NCBI RefSeq assembly: GCF_024757985.1
Contig: NZ_CP103289.1
Coordinates: 868,001 to 932,000, forward strand
DNA from: Cellulomonas sp. NS3
Lineage (GTDB): Bacteria > Actinomycetota > Actinomycetes > Actinomycetales > Cellulomonadaceae
Direction: 5' to 3'
Length of the DNA: 64,000 nucleotides
In this document: piece by piece, positions 8,736 to 17,536 of the stretch
Position numbering within the stretch: the first letter of the stretch is position 1
How the letters are laid out: each line of letters starts with the position of its first letter
The notes under the pieces: generated by a model
Told to the model about the DNA's origin: nothing
Databases searched by the model: none
What the model saw: only the letters and a program-made list of their open reading frames with translations
Program-made: the position numbers and the translations under genes

Positions 8736-11321
8736 ATGTTCGAGAGATTCACGGACCGAGCCCGCCGCGTGGTCGTCCTCGCCCAGGAAGAGGCGCGGAT
8801 GCTCAACCACAACTACATCGGGACCGAGCACATCCTCCTGGGGCTGATCCACGAGGGTGAGGGCGTCGCCGCCAAGGCGCTGGAGTCGCTCGGCATCTCG
8901 CTGGACGCCGTCCGCGCCCAGGTGCAGGAGATCATCGGGGAGGGCCAGCAGGCCCCGTCCGGTCACATCCCCTTCACCCCGCGCGCCAAGAAGGTGCTCG
9001 AGCTGTCCCTGCGCGAGGCGCTGCAGCTCGGCCACAACTACATCGGGACCGAGCACATCCTGCTCGGCCTGATCCGCGAGGGCGAGGGCGTCGCCGCCCA
9101 GGTCCTCAACAAGCTCGGCGCCGACCTCAACCGCGTGCGCCAGCAGGTCATCCAGCTCCTGTCCGGCTACCAGGGCAAGGAGCCCGTCGCCTCGGGCGGC
9201 CCCGCCGAGGGTCAGCCGTCCGGCTCCGCCGTCCTCGACCAGTTCGGGCGCAACCTCACGCAGGCCGCGCGCGACGGCAAGCTCGACCCGGTCATCGGGC
9301 GCGAGAAGGAGATCGAGCGGGTCATGCAGGTGCTGTCCCGCCGCACCAAGAACAACCCGGTGCTGATCGGCGAGCCCGGCGTCGGCAAGACGGCGATCGT
9401 CGAGGGCCTCGCCCAGGACATCGTGCGCGGCGACGTCCCTGAGACGCTCAAGGACAAGCAGCTCTACACGCTCGACCTGGGTGCGCTCGTGGCCGGCAGC
9501 CGGTACCGCGGTGACTTCGAGGAGCGCCTGAAGAAGGTCCTCAAGGAGATCCGCACGCGCGGCGACATCATCCTGTTCATCGACGAGATCCACACCCTCG
9601 TGGGTGCGGGTGCCGCCGAGGGCGCGATCGACGCCGCGAGCATCCTCAAGCCGATGCTGGCGCGTGGCGAGCTCCAGACGATCGGTGCGACGACGCTCGA
9701 GGAGTACCGCAAGTACGTCGAGAAGGACGCCGCGCTCGAGCGCCGGTTCCAGCCGATCCAGGTCGCGGAGCCGAACCTCAAGCACGCCATCGAGATCCTC
9801 AAGGGCCTGCGCGACCGGTACGAGGCGCACCACCGCGTCTCGATCACGGACGGTGCGCTCGTCGCCGCGGCCACGCTCGCGGACCGCTACGTCAACGACC
9901 GGTTCCTGCCCGACAAGGCGATCGACCTGGTCGACGAGGCTGGCGCCCGCCTGCGCATCCGTCGCATGACGGCTCCGCCGGAGCTGCGCGAGCTCGACGA
10001 GCAGATCGCCGAGACGCGCCGCGACAAGGAGTCCGCGATCGACGAGCAGGACTTCGAGAAGGCCGCTCGCCTGCGTGACGCCGAGAAGCAGCTCGGCCTC
10101 AAGCGGATCGAGAAGGAGAAGGCCTGGAAGTCCGGCGACCTCGACGCGGTCGCGGAGGTCGACGAGGAGCTGATCGCCGAGGTCCTCGCGCTCGCCACGG
10201 GCATCCCGGTGTTCAAGCTCACCGAGGAGGAGTCGAGCCGGCTGCTCCACATGGAGGACGAGCTGCACAAGCGCGTCGTCGGCCAGGAGGCCGCGATCAA
10301 GGCGCTCTCGCAGGCGATCCGGCGCACGCGTGCGGGCCTCAAGGACCCGAAGCGTCCCGGTGGGTCGTTCATCTTCGCGGGGCCCACGGGCGTCGGGAAG
10401 ACCGAGCTCGCCAAGGCGCTCGCCGAGTTCCTCTTCGGGGACGAGGACGCGCTGATCCAGCTCGACATGTCGGAGTTCTCGGAGAAGCACACCGTCTCCC
10501 GGCTGTTCGGCTCGCCCCCCGGCTACGTCGGGTACGACGAGGGCGGTCAGCTCACGGAGAAGGTGCGCCGCAAGCCGTTCTCGGTCGTCCTGTTCGACGA
10601 GGTCGAGAAGGCGCACGCGGACATCTTCAACTCGCTGCTGCAGATCCTCGAGGACGGTCGCCTGACCGACTCGCAGGGCCGGGTGGTCGACTTCAAGAAC
10701 ACCGTCATCATCATGACCACGAACCTCGGCACCCGGGACATCGCCAAGGGCCTGCAGACCGGCTTCCAGGCCGGCGGGGACCTGTCGACGTCGTACGAGC
10801 GCATGAAGGGCAAGGTCAACGACGAGCTGAAGCAGCACTTCCGGCCTGAGTTCCTCAACCGCGTCGACGACGTGGTCGTCTTCCCGCAGCTCTCGCAGCC
10901 GGAGATCTTCGCGATCGTCGACCTGATGATCGCCAAGCTCGACGTCCGCCTGCGCGACAAGGACATGAGCCTCGAGCTCACGGACGCGGCGAAGAAGCTC
11001 CTCTCGGAGAAGGGCTACGACCCGGTCCTCGGGGCGCGGCCGCTGCGCCGGGCGATCCAGCGGGAGATCGAGGACGTCCTGTCGGAGAAGATCCTGTTCG
11101 GCGAGATCAAGCCCGGCCAGACGATCGTCATCGACGCGGAGGGCGAGGGCATCCTCGGGGAGTTCCACTTCATCCCGAAGCCGCGCACGTCGCTCACGAA
11201 GGACCCGGTGCCGGTCGGCGCCCCGGTAGGGACCCCCAACTCGGGGATCGACCTGCCGGCCGCGCCGCCCTCGGCCGGACCCGGTGAGCTCGGCGCGGGC
11301 CCGCAGACGCAGCTCGGCTGA
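8736..11321 (+). CDS. clpC: ClpC, AAA+ unfoldase of the Clp protease
   Basis: An 861-aa ClpC-type Hsp100 chaperone that unfolds substrates for ClpP. It has two N-domain repeats (each with [14 protein letters not shown]), AAA+ module 1 with Walker A GEPGVGKT (residues about 212-219) and Walker B ILFIDEIH, a UVR-like coiled segment ([19 protein letters not shown], which separates ClpC from ClpB) and AAA+ module 2 with Walker A GPTGVGKT (about 549-556). The start ATG at 8736 ([13 protein letters not shown]) has GAGGAG 7 nt upstream. The C-terminal tail is Pro/Gly-rich. It is a monocistronic unit with a candidate ClgR box upstream and a strong hairpin downstream. Confidence 0.98.
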   Translation: MFERFTDRARRVVVLAQEEARMLNHNYIGTEHILLGLIHEGEGVAAKALESLGISLDAVRAQVQEIIGEGQQAPSGHIPFTPRAKKVLELSLREALQLGHNYIGTEHILLGLIREGEGVAAQVLNKLGADLNRVRQQVIQLLSGYQGKEPVASGGPAEGQPSGSAVLDQFGRNLTQAARDGKLDPVIGREKEIERVMQVLSRRTKNNPVLIGEPGVGKTAIVEGLAQDIVRGDVPETLKDKQLYTLDLGALVAGSRYRGDFEERLKKVLKEIRTRGDIILFIDEIHTLVGAGAAEGAIDAASILKPMLARGELQTIGATTLEEYRKYVEKDAALERRFQPIQVAEPNLKHAIEILKGLRDRYEAHHRVSITDGALVAAATLADRYVNDRFLPDKAIDLVDEAGARLRIRRMTAPPELRELDEQIAETRRDKESAIDEQDFEKAARLRDAEKQLGLKRIEKEKAWKSGDLDAVAEVDEELIAEVLALATGIPVFKLTEEESSRLLHMEDELHKRVVGQEAAIKALSQAIRRTRAGLKDPKRPGGSFIFAGPTGVGKTELAKALAEFLFGDEDALIQLDMSEFSEKHTVSRLFGSPPGYVGYDEGGQLTEKVRRKPFSVVLFDEVEKAHADIFNSLLQILEDGRLTDSQGRVVDFKNTVIIMTTNLGTRDIAKGLQTGFQAGGDLSTSYERMKGKVNDELKQHFRPEFLNRVDDVVVFPQLSQPEIFAIVDLMIAKLDVRLRDKDMSLELTDAAKKLLSEKGYDPVLGARPLRRAIQREIEDVLSEKILFGEIKPGQTIVIDAEGEGILGEFHFIPKPRTSLTKDPVPVGAPVGTPNSGIDLPAAPPSAGPGELGAGPQTQLG

Positions 11322-11360
11322 GCAGGTGGGCTGAGCAGCACAGCACCACCGACCCGACCC

Positions 11361-11389
11361 GACCCGGGACCGCATCGCGGTCCCGGGTC
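11361..11389 (+). terminator. clpC transcription terminator hairpin
   Basis: A perfect 13-bp stem, GACCCGGGACCGC and its complement, with the 3-nt loop ATC, 39 bp after the clpC stop. No T-run follows, as is usual in high-GC actinobacteria. Confidence 0.8.
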
Positions 11390-11573
11390 GCGTCGCGTCC
11401 GGCGGCGTCCCCTCCGGTGGCACGGCGTCCGTCCGGGGCACCGCCCCGCGGGGTGTCGACTGGCGCGCGTGCCGAGGCCGGCACGGTGGTCCTCTACCGT
11501 GAGTCGGTGCCGGCCGAGCGTCGGCCCGACGGCGGACCGGGCGGACGGTCCAGGGCACAGGAGGCGGAGCGCG

Positions 11574-12374
11574 ATGACGGACGCAGCACGTGAGGCCGGC
11601 TCGCCCGTCGAGGCGGTCGACCGTGCGCTGCTCGCGCTCCAGGCGCTCGCCCGGGCGGGGGCCCGCGGGCTGACCCTCGCCGAGCTCGCGTCGTCGCTCG
11701 ACCTCAACAAGACCACCGTGCACCGCGCCCTCGCGGCGCTGCGGTTCCGCGGGTTCGTCACGCAGGACCCCGTCAGCGGCGCGTACGTGCTGGGACCGGC
11801 GGCGACGCAGCTCGGCGACGACTTCCTCAGCGACGAGAACCTGCCCGCGCTGCTGCGCCCCGCACTGGTCGCGCTGTGCGCGGCGGCCGACGAGCTCGTG
11901 CACCTCGGCGTGCTGAGCGGGTCGGAGGTCGTCTACCTCGACAAGGTCGAGCCCGAGCGCCCGCTGCGGGTGTGGTCGGCGGTCGGGCGGCGCAGCCCGG
12001 CGATCACGACCGCGCTCGGCCGCGCGCTGCTGTCCCACCGCGGGGCCGACGGTGCGGTGCTCGCCGGGTACCTGCGCGCCGCGGGGGACCGTGCCCACCT
12101 CGACCCGGACGGGGCCGCCGCGCTGCTCGCGCGCGCGCGCGAACGCGGGTTCGCGACCGAGGAGCAGGAGAACGAGGCCGGCATCAGCTGCGTCGCGGTC
12201 CCGCTGCTGCGCTCGGGCACCGCCATCGCCGCGGTGAGCATCACGGCACCCGCGGAGCGCATGACGCCGGAGCGGGTCGGGTGGCTGCACGAGCAGATCC
12301 GCGCGACGCTGCCGCCGTTGCTGCCCGCGGGCGTCGCGCTGCCGGCGCCCGCGCGCGTCGACGACGAGCGGTAG
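11574..12374 (+). CDS. IclR-family transcriptional regulator
   Basis: A 266-aa regulator with an N-terminal winged helix (VEAVDRALLALQALARAG...TLAELASSLDLNKTTVHRALAALRFRGFV, residues about 10-65) and a C-terminal IclR effector domain (residues about 85-255, with ENEAGISCVAVPLL). The ATG at 11574 follows a GGAGGCGGAG ribosome site. The gene lies between clpC and a two-component system and has no obvious metabolic partner beside it, so its effector is unknown. It is distinct from the second IclR protein at 19794, which sits in the uronate locus. Confidence 0.9.
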   Translation: MTDAAREAGSPVEAVDRALLALQALARAGARGLTLAELASSLDLNKTTVHRALAALRFRGFVTQDPVSGAYVLGPAATQLGDDFLSDENLPALLRPALVALCAAADELVHLGVLSGSEVVYLDKVEPERPLRVWSAVGRRSPAITTALGRALLSHRGADGAVLAGYLRAAGDRAHLDPDGAAALLARARERGFATEEQENEAGISCVAVPLLRSGTAIAAVSITAPAERMTPERVGWLHEQIRATLPPLLPAGVALPAPARVDDER

Positions 12375-12503
12375 CGAGGCGCCGACGCGGGCCGCCGCCG
12401 CCCGCCGAGCCCGACGTCGCGAGCCGGAGGTCGACGAGCGGAGGAGCCGGTCTCCGTCGCGCGGCTGAGGTGCGTCGTCCCCGCGCTGCGCGACGATGGC
12501 GCC

Positions 12504-13856
12504 ATGACCGCAGCAGCCCTCCCCGCCGCCGCTCCGCCGCGGCCGACGACGTCCCGGCGGGAGCAGCTGCCTGCCTGGGCGCTCGCGCTCCTCGTCACGG
12601 GGGTCCTCGTCTCGACGCCGCTCGACCTCACCTACGGGTTCGTCGGGCTCGAGGGCCGGCCGTCGGCGCCCCCCGCGTTCGCGGGCACGTACGCGGTCGT
12701 CAGCACGGTCGTCGTCGTGGCTGGCGTGCTGCTCGGGCGCCGGTACCCGGTCGGCGCGACCGCGCTGACCCTCGTGCCGTTCGTGGCGCTGCCGTGGCTC
12801 GGCGGGTGGGCGTGGGGGTGGTGGCTCGGGACGCTGGCCGTGGCGGCCCTCGCGGCGCTCGACGGCCTGCGTCGCGCGGTCGTCCCCACGCTCGCGGCAG
12901 GCCTCGTGATGGTCGCGTACTGCGGCACCGAGACCCCCGCCTTCCTGCCGATCGGTCCCGTGACGTCCGGGACGAGCACCGCCTACGAGACGCCGGTGCT
13001 CGTGATGTACCTCGTCGCGGTCGCCGGGGTCGTCGGGGTGTCGGCCGCGATCGGGTCGGCCGGCCGGTCGCGACGGCGTGAGGAGGACGCGCGCGCCGCC
13101 CAGCGCCAGGCGCTCGAGACCGAGTCGCTCGCGGGGGAGCGGGCGCGGCTCGCACGCGACCTGCACGACGTCGTCGCGCACCACGTCTCGCTCGTCGCGG
13201 TGCGCGCGGAGTCGGCGCCGTTCGTGCACCCCGGGCTCGACGACGAGGCGCGCGAGCTCCTCGCCGCGATCGCGGTCGACGCCCGCGAGGCGCTGACGGA
13301 GCTGCGGCAGGTGCTCGTGGTGCTGCAGCGCACCGGCGCCGAGGGCGAGCGTGCCCCGCAGCCGACCGCGTGCGACGTCGACGAGCTCGTGGCGAGCGCG
13401 GCCGCGGCGGGTCAGCCGGTGACGGTCGAGGGCCGGTGGCACGACGTCGCGGCGGGGCCCGGGTACGTCCTGTACCGCGCGGTCCAGGAGGGGCTGACGA
13501 ACGCGCGCCGGCACGCGCCGGGGACGACGACGACGCTCGTGCGGTCGCAGCACGCGGGGACCGCACGCTTCCGGCTCACGAACCCGGCGGACGCCGCGGG
13601 TCCCACGGGGCGCGGGCTGATCGGCATGCGCGAGCGCGTCGAGGCCCTGGGCGGGACGGTGTCCGCCGGTGTCGTGGCCGGCGAGTTCGTGCTGGACGTC
13701 GCCGTGCCCGCGGGTGCACCGGCCACGAGCGGCGACGGGCCCGAGGTCACGTCCGGCGAGCCGGGCGCGCACGAGGCCGTGCCCGCCGGCCCCGCGGGGT
13801 CGTCCGCGGGCCGCGCCACCACGCCCGACGCGGCCGAGGCGGAGGGGGCCGCGTGA
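12504..13856 (+). CDS. NarL-type sensor histidine kinase
   Basis: A 450-aa membrane kinase. About five hydrophobic helices fill residues 20-190, followed by a HisKA_3 dimerisation domain with the phospho-acceptor in RLARDLHDVVAHHVSLV (His about 221) and a HATPase domain with VLYRAVQEGLTNARRHAP (N-box) and GRGLIGMRERVEALGG (G-box). The tail is an Ala/Gly/Pro-rich extension of about 45 residues. The ATG at 12504 has no Shine-Dalgarno but a -10-like GACGAT 6 nt upstream, which suggests leaderless translation. The stop overlaps the response regulator start (GTGA). The signal sensed is unknown. Confidence 0.92.
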   Translation: MTAAALPAAAPPRPTTSRREQLPAWALALLVTGVLVSTPLDLTYGFVGLEGRPSAPPAFAGTYAVVSTVVVVAGVLLGRRYPVGATALTLVPFVALPWLGGWAWGWWLGTLAVAALAALDGLRRAVVPTLAAGLVMVAYCGTETPAFLPIGPVTSGTSTAYETPVLVMYLVAVAGVVGVSAAIGSAGRSRRREEDARAAQRQALETESLAGERARLARDLHDVVAHHVSLVAVRAESAPFVHPGLDDEARELLAAIAVDAREALTELRQVLVVLQRTGAEGERAPQPTACDVDELVASAAAAGQPVTVEGRWHDVAAGPGYVLYRAVQEGLTNARRHAPGTTTTLVRSQHAGTARFRLTNPADAAGPTGRGLIGMRERVEALGGTVSAGVVAGEFVLDVAVPAGAPATSGDGPEVTSGEPGAHEAVPAGPAGSSAGRATTPDAAEAEGAA

Positions 13857-14500
13857 CGCGCGTCGTCGTCGCCGACGACCAGCCCGTCGTCCTGCAGGGG
13901 TTCGCGGCCATCCTCGGCGCCGCCCCCGACCTCGAGGTGGTCGGTGCCGCGCCCGACGGCCGGGTCCTGCTCGACCTCGTCGCCCGGCACGCCCCCGACG
14001 TCGCGGTGGTCGACATCCGCATGCCGGTGCTCGACGGGATCGCGGCGACCGCCCGGATCAGCGCCGAGCACCCCGCGACGCGCGTGCTCGTCCTGACGAC
14101 GTTCGACCTCGACGAGTACGTGTACGACGCGCTGCGGGCGGGCGCGAGCGGGTTCCTGCTCAAGGACGTCACGGCCGAGCGGCTCGTCGAGGCGGTGCGC
14201 ATGGTCGCCGACGGCTCGATGCTGCTCGGTCCGTCGGTCACGCGCCGGCTCGTGCACGACGTCACGGCGCGGACCCCCGAGCCGGTGCCGGTGCCGGGCC
14301 TCGACGACCTGACGCCGCGCGAGCTCGAGACCCTGCGCGCGGTGGCCCGCGGGCTGTCGAACGCAGAGATCGCCGCCGAGCTCTGGATCACCGAGGCGAC
14401 GGTCAAGTCGCACGTCTCGGAGGCCCTGCGCAAGCTCCGCTGCCGGGACCGGGTCCAGCTCGTGATCGCCGCGTACGAGTCGGGGCTCGTCGGCGCCTGA
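13853..14500 (+). CDS. NarL/FixJ-family response regulator
   Basis: A 215-aa partner of the kinase at 12504. The receiver domain holds the acidic pair in VVVADDQPVVLQG, the phosphorylation site D54 in VVDIRMP and the Lys in FLLKDV. A LuxR-type helix-turn-helix follows (LTPRELETLRAVARGLSNAEIAAELWITEATVKSHVSEAL). The start GTG overlaps the kinase stop by four bases, so stoichiometric co-translation is likely. Target genes are not evident nearby. Confidence 0.95.
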   Translation: MTRVVVADDQPVVLQGFAAILGAAPDLEVVGAAPDGRVLLDLVARHAPDVAVVDIRMPVLDGIAATARISAEHPATRVLVLTTFDLDEYVYDALRAGASGFLLKDVTAERLVEAVRMVADGSMLLGPSVTRRLVHDVTARTPEPVPVPGLDDLTPRELETLRAVARGLSNAEIAAELWITEATVKSHVSEALRKLRCRDRVQLVIAAYESGLVGA

Positions 14501-14518
14501 ACCTCCCGCGCCCTGGCG

Positions 14519-14548
14519 GCCCGGGCCCGACCCCGGTCGAGCCCGGGC
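14519..14548. terminator. nested hairpin between convergent genes
   Basis: GCCCGGGC (14519) pairs with GCCCGGGC (14541), enclosing an inner CGAC-CCCG-GTCG stem. It lies 19 bp after the response regulator stop and 62 bp before the stop of the convergent DUF4862 gene, so it could serve both directions. Confidence 0.6.
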
Positions 14549-14609
14549 GGGCAGGCGCTCCGTAGTGGCGTCGCGGGGCCGTCAGGGAGGGGTCGGGCCG
14601 GGTCGGCGG

Positions 14610-15563
14610 TCACACCGCGGCGCGGGCCTCCGCGATCTGCTGCAGGGTCGCGGCCACGACGGCGACCCGGGTGGCGACGTCGGCGTCGACGGGCCGGACG
14701 GCGGCCTTGAGCCCGACCCGCGGGACGTCGCCGGCGGCCTTGAGCGTCGCCGCGATCTCGTCGGGCCCGAGCAGCGACACCGAGGACGCCTCGAGCGCCG
14801 GCGCGTCGCCCCGGGAGGGGATGTGGGTGTCGGCCCAGGGGGCGCCCCAGGCCGACTCGACGTCCGTCGCGCCGGACAGGGCGAGCACGCGCAGCAGGCC
14901 CGCGTCGGCGACGGCCTGCGTGTGCTCGACGGCGAGCGCGGGGTCGCGGCCCTCGATCGCGGAGCGGCCCCAGTTGACGGCCATGCCGAGGACGTCGGGC
15001 GCGAGCCCGTAGGACCGGACGGTCGCGAGCTCGTCGTCGAGCGTGAAGAACCCCTTGGCGGCGCTCTGCCCGGGCACGTGCGCGTCGCAGTGCTCCACGA
15101 GCAGCTCGGCGCCGGCGAGGTCCCAGGTGAGGACCTCGTCGAGCGAGCGGCTGAACGCCTCGCGGGACCCGTGCACGGGGCCGGGCGCGGTGTGGATCTC
15201 GATCGCGCCGACCCGGCGGCGGCCGTCGGCCTGCGCGAGCGTCGTCGCGAGGTCGCGCGCGCGGGCGACGTCCGCGAGCGCCCGCCGGCGCTGGGTCTCG
15301 TCCGCGGAGGCCAGGCCGTAGGCCGGCTCGGTGCCGAGCCGCACCATCATCGTCGGCACGAGCGACAGGACCAGGTCCCAGGTCGGCAGCACGTGCCGGG
15401 CGATCCAGGACGGGTCGAGAGTCCGCGTCCCCTCCGGTGCGACGGCGAGCTCGAGCCCGCCGAGGCCGAGGTCGGCGAGCGCGTCGAAGAACGCGTCCTC
15501 CTGCGCGGGGTCGGCCGGCGCCGCGATGTAGCCGGACAGGAACAGGTTCTCGAACGTGGTCAT
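14610..15563 (-). CDS. DUF4862 family protein (TIM-barrel, sugar-isomerase-like)
   Basis: A 317-aa soluble protein that I recognise as DUF4862, whose members resemble sugar phosphate isomerase/epimerase barrels. It starts MTTFENLFLSGYIAAPADP, with candidate metal or substrate residues in GAIEIHTAP, LLVEHCDAH and MAVNWGRSAIEG. The ATG at 15563 has a GGAGGA ribosome site. It is transcribed divergently from the TRAP/kdu genes and shares their regulatory region, so it is probably part of hexuronate use. No reaction has been assigned that I know of; an isomerase or lactone/epimerase step that feeds KduI is my inference. Confidence 0.8.
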   Translation of the reverse strand: MTTFENLFLSGYIAAPADPAQEDAFFDALADLGLGGLELAVAPEGTRTLDPSWIARHVLPTWDLVLSLVPTMMVRLGTEPAYGLASADETQRRRALADVARARDLATTLAQADGRRRVGAIEIHTAPGPVHGSREAFSRSLDEVLTWDLAGAELLVEHCDAHVPGQSAAKGFFTLDDELATVRSYGLAPDVLGMAVNWGRSAIEGRDPALAVEHTQAVADAGLLRVLALSGATDVESAWGAPWADTHIPSRGDAPALEASSVSLLGPDEIAATLKAAGDVPRVGLKAAVRPVDADVATRVAVVAATLQQIAEARAAV

Positions 15564-15668
15564 GCGTCCTCCGTCGGTGTGCCGGCTCCGGTGCCGGGCG
15601 TGGTGCGAGGCGTCGTGGGGGCGTGCGCCGGCCCGGGAGCGCGGCCCGTGGCCCGCTGCCCTGGACGG

Positions 15669-15697
15669 TTGACCGGACCGGATCGTCCGGCTACGGT
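15669..15697 (+). promoter_or_regulatory. promoter of the TRAP/uronate operon
   Basis: TTGACC (15669-15674), a 17-bp spacer, then TACGGT (15692-15697). This is one of the best -35/-10 pairs in the window and faces dctP. Transcription would start near 15704, giving a 5' region of about 150 nt. The spacer itself contains a CCGGA/TCCGG dyad. Confidence 0.65.
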
Positions 15698-15726
15698 TCC
15701 GCACTGTGGAACTGAGTTCCACGGAA
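15696..15726. promoter_or_regulatory. palindromic operator, probably for the IclR regulator
   Basis: A perfect 7-bp palindrome GTGGAAC-TGA-GTTCCAC spans 15706-15722, directly after the -10. Additional half-sites TTCC (15697) and GGAA (15723) flank it at roughly helical spacing, giving alternating TTCC/GGAA elements. Position from about -8 to +22 predicts repression. The linked IclR protein at 19794 is the natural candidate (inference). Confidence 0.6.
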
Positions 15727-15853
15727 GTCTGACACCGAGGTCGAGACCAGCGCAACACCGCTGCCGCAGCACCGACGCCGCGCCGGCACCCCCCAGGCGT
15801 TCCTTACGGAGCGCACGAGAGCCCACCGAGCGTGGGCCGACAAGGAGCTCACG

Positions 15854-16894
15854 ATGAGGCGAAACACCGTCGTTTCCGTCACCACCGCGATCGGCGCCGT
15901 GCTCGCTCTGGCCGCCTGCAGCACCGAGGGCGGGTCCGCGGCAGCGGGTCCGAGCGAGGACGCGGGCTCGGCCGGCGGAGCCACGACGACCTTCAAGCTC
16001 GCGTTCAACCAACAGCCCAACCACCCGCAGTTCCGGGCCCTCGACGCGATGGGCGACCGCATCAAGGAGCGCACCGACGGCGCGTACGACATCGAGGTCT
16101 TCCCCAACGAGACCCTCGGCGCGCAGAAGGAGACCATCGAGCTCGTCCAGTCGGGCGCGATCGAGTTCACCATCGTCGCGAGCCCGCTGCTCGAGAACTA
16201 CAACCCGGACTTCGTGGTCTTCAACCTGCCGTTCACGTTCGACTCGCAGGAGCACCAGCGCACCACGACGAACGACCCGGAGATCGTCGACGAGCTCTAC
16301 TCCTCGCTCGACGGCGAGGGGCTGCACGTCCTCGCCTCGTTCCACGGCGGCGTGCGCTCGATGTACAACGCGACGGGCCCGATCGAGACGCCCGCCGACC
16401 TCGAGGGCATGAAGGTCCGCGTCATCGAGTCCGACACGAACATCGAGATGATGCGGCTCATGGGCGGCACCGGCACCCCCATGGGGATGGGCGAGGTGTA
16501 CACCGCGATCCAGTCCGGAGTGATCGACGGCGCGGAGAACAACGAGCTGACCTACGCGAACGTCAAGCACTCCGAGGTCGCGCCCTACTTCAGCTACACG
16601 AAGCACCTCATGCTCCCCGACTACCTGCTCACCAACCCCAAGGTCCTGGACGCCCTGCCCGAGGACGTCCGCGAGATCTTCGAGGAGGAGCTCGCCGCCG
16701 CCGTCGAGGAGGAGGGCGAGCTCTGGGAGACCGAGATCGAGGTCGCCAAGGAGATGGCCGAGGCCGACGGCGCGAAGTTCAACGAGGTCGACGCGGACGC
16801 GTTCGCGGACGTGATCGCGCCGCTGACCGAGTCGAAGCTCGACAACGACTTCATCCGTGACATCCACGCGAAGGTCCGCGCCGCCGCCGAGTGA
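15854..16894 (+). CDS. dctP: TRAP transporter substrate-binding lipoprotein (DctP)
   Basis: A 346-aa extracytoplasmic solute receptor. The N-terminus has a lipoprotein signal (MRRNTVVSVTTAIGAVLALAAC, lipid Cys about 22) and a Ser/Gly/Glu linker. The DctP fold follows, with LAFNQQPNHPQFRAL, IEVFPNETLGAQKETIE, the substrate arginine region DLEGMKVRVIES (about residue 195) and GEVYTAIQSGVIDGAENN, the family signature. AAGGAG precedes the ATG. Context (KduI, KduD, KdgK, Eda) suggests it binds an unsaturated or deoxy hexuronate. Confidence 0.95.
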   Translation: MRRNTVVSVTTAIGAVLALAACSTEGGSAAAGPSEDAGSAGGATTTFKLAFNQQPNHPQFRALDAMGDRIKERTDGAYDIEVFPNETLGAQKETIELVQSGAIEFTIVASPLLENYNPDFVVFNLPFTFDSQEHQRTTTNDPEIVDELYSSLDGEGLHVLASFHGGVRSMYNATGPIETPADLEGMKVRVIESDTNIEMMRLMGGTGTPMGMGEVYTAIQSGVIDGAENNELTYANVKHSEVAPYFSYTKHLMLPDYLLTNPKVLDALPEDVREIFEEELAAAVEEEGELWETEIEVAKEMAEADGAKFNEVDADAFADVIAPLTESKLDNDFIRDIHAKVRAAAE

Positions 16895-16933
16895 GCGCCG
16901 CCCCCACCCGACCCGTGAAGGACCAGACCGACG

Positions 16934-17536
16934 ATGACCTCCACCCCCGGCACGCCGCCGTCCCCCGGCGCACCCCCACCCCCTGACGAGCCCGTGCGGC
17001 CCGCACCCGCGGCGGGACCACCCTCCTCGCCGTACACCGCGGTGCTCGACACGTTCCTGCGGGCCGTCTGCGTGACGCTCTTCGCGCTGCTCGTCGTGCT
17101 CGTGACGTGGCAGGTGCTCACGCGGCTCGTCCTGTCGGAGCCGAGCGTGTGGACCGAGGAGGCCGCGCGCTACGTGTTCATCTGGCTCAGCCTCATCGGC
17201 ATCTCGATCGCGACCGGCGAGAAGGCGGACGTGGCGATCGACTACTTCGTCCAGAAGGCGCCGCTCGCCGCGCAGCGGGTGCTCGAGATCGTCGCGTACC
17301 TCGCCACGCTGAGCTTCGCGCTCCTCGTCATGGTGTGGGGCGGGTGGGCGAACGCGATGCAGAACTGGAATCAGGCCAACCCGGTGCTGCCGGTCTCCGC
17401 GGGGGTGCTGTACCTCGCGGTCCCGGTCGCCGGGGTGCTGGTCACGTTCTACCTGCTTCTGCACCTCGTCCAGACGCTCTCCCCGCGGTACGCGGGCGTC
17501 CAGACGATCGCGCCCGAGGACGGGGTCGAGCTGTGA
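16934..17536 (+). CDS. dctQ: TRAP transporter small permease (DctQ)
   Basis: A 200-aa membrane protein with a Pro-rich cytoplasmic N-terminus of about 35 residues and four transmembrane helices. DctQ landmarks are present: VTWQVLTRLVLSEPSVWTEEAARYVFIWL (with the E-E pair) and a tail entering the last helix near LYLAVPVAGVLVTFYLLLHL. It forms the membrane complex with DctM. The stop overlaps the dctM start (GTGA), and dctP lies 39 bp upstream. Confidence 0.93.
   Translation: MTSTPGTPPSPGAPPPPDEPVRPAPAAGPPSSPYTAVLDTFLRAVCVTLFALLVVLVTWQVLTRLVLSEPSVWTEEAARYVFIWLSLIGISIATGEKADVAIDYFVQKAPLAAQRVLEIVAYLATLSFALLVMVWGGWANAMQNWNQANPVLPVSAGVLYLAVPVAGVLVTFYLLLHLVQTLSPRYAGVQTIAPEDGVEL

Noticed and set aside
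8736-11321. ClpB disaggregase
   Set aside because: The middle segment is a short UVR-like helix pair, not the long ClpB coiled coil, and the N-domain pattern is ClpC.
8346-13772. Very long open reading frame on the minus strand opposite clpC and the kinase
   Set aside because: It is an antisense shadow caused by high third-position GC; the translation is Arg/Asp/Leu-rich low-complexity with no domain, while the plus strand has clear genes.
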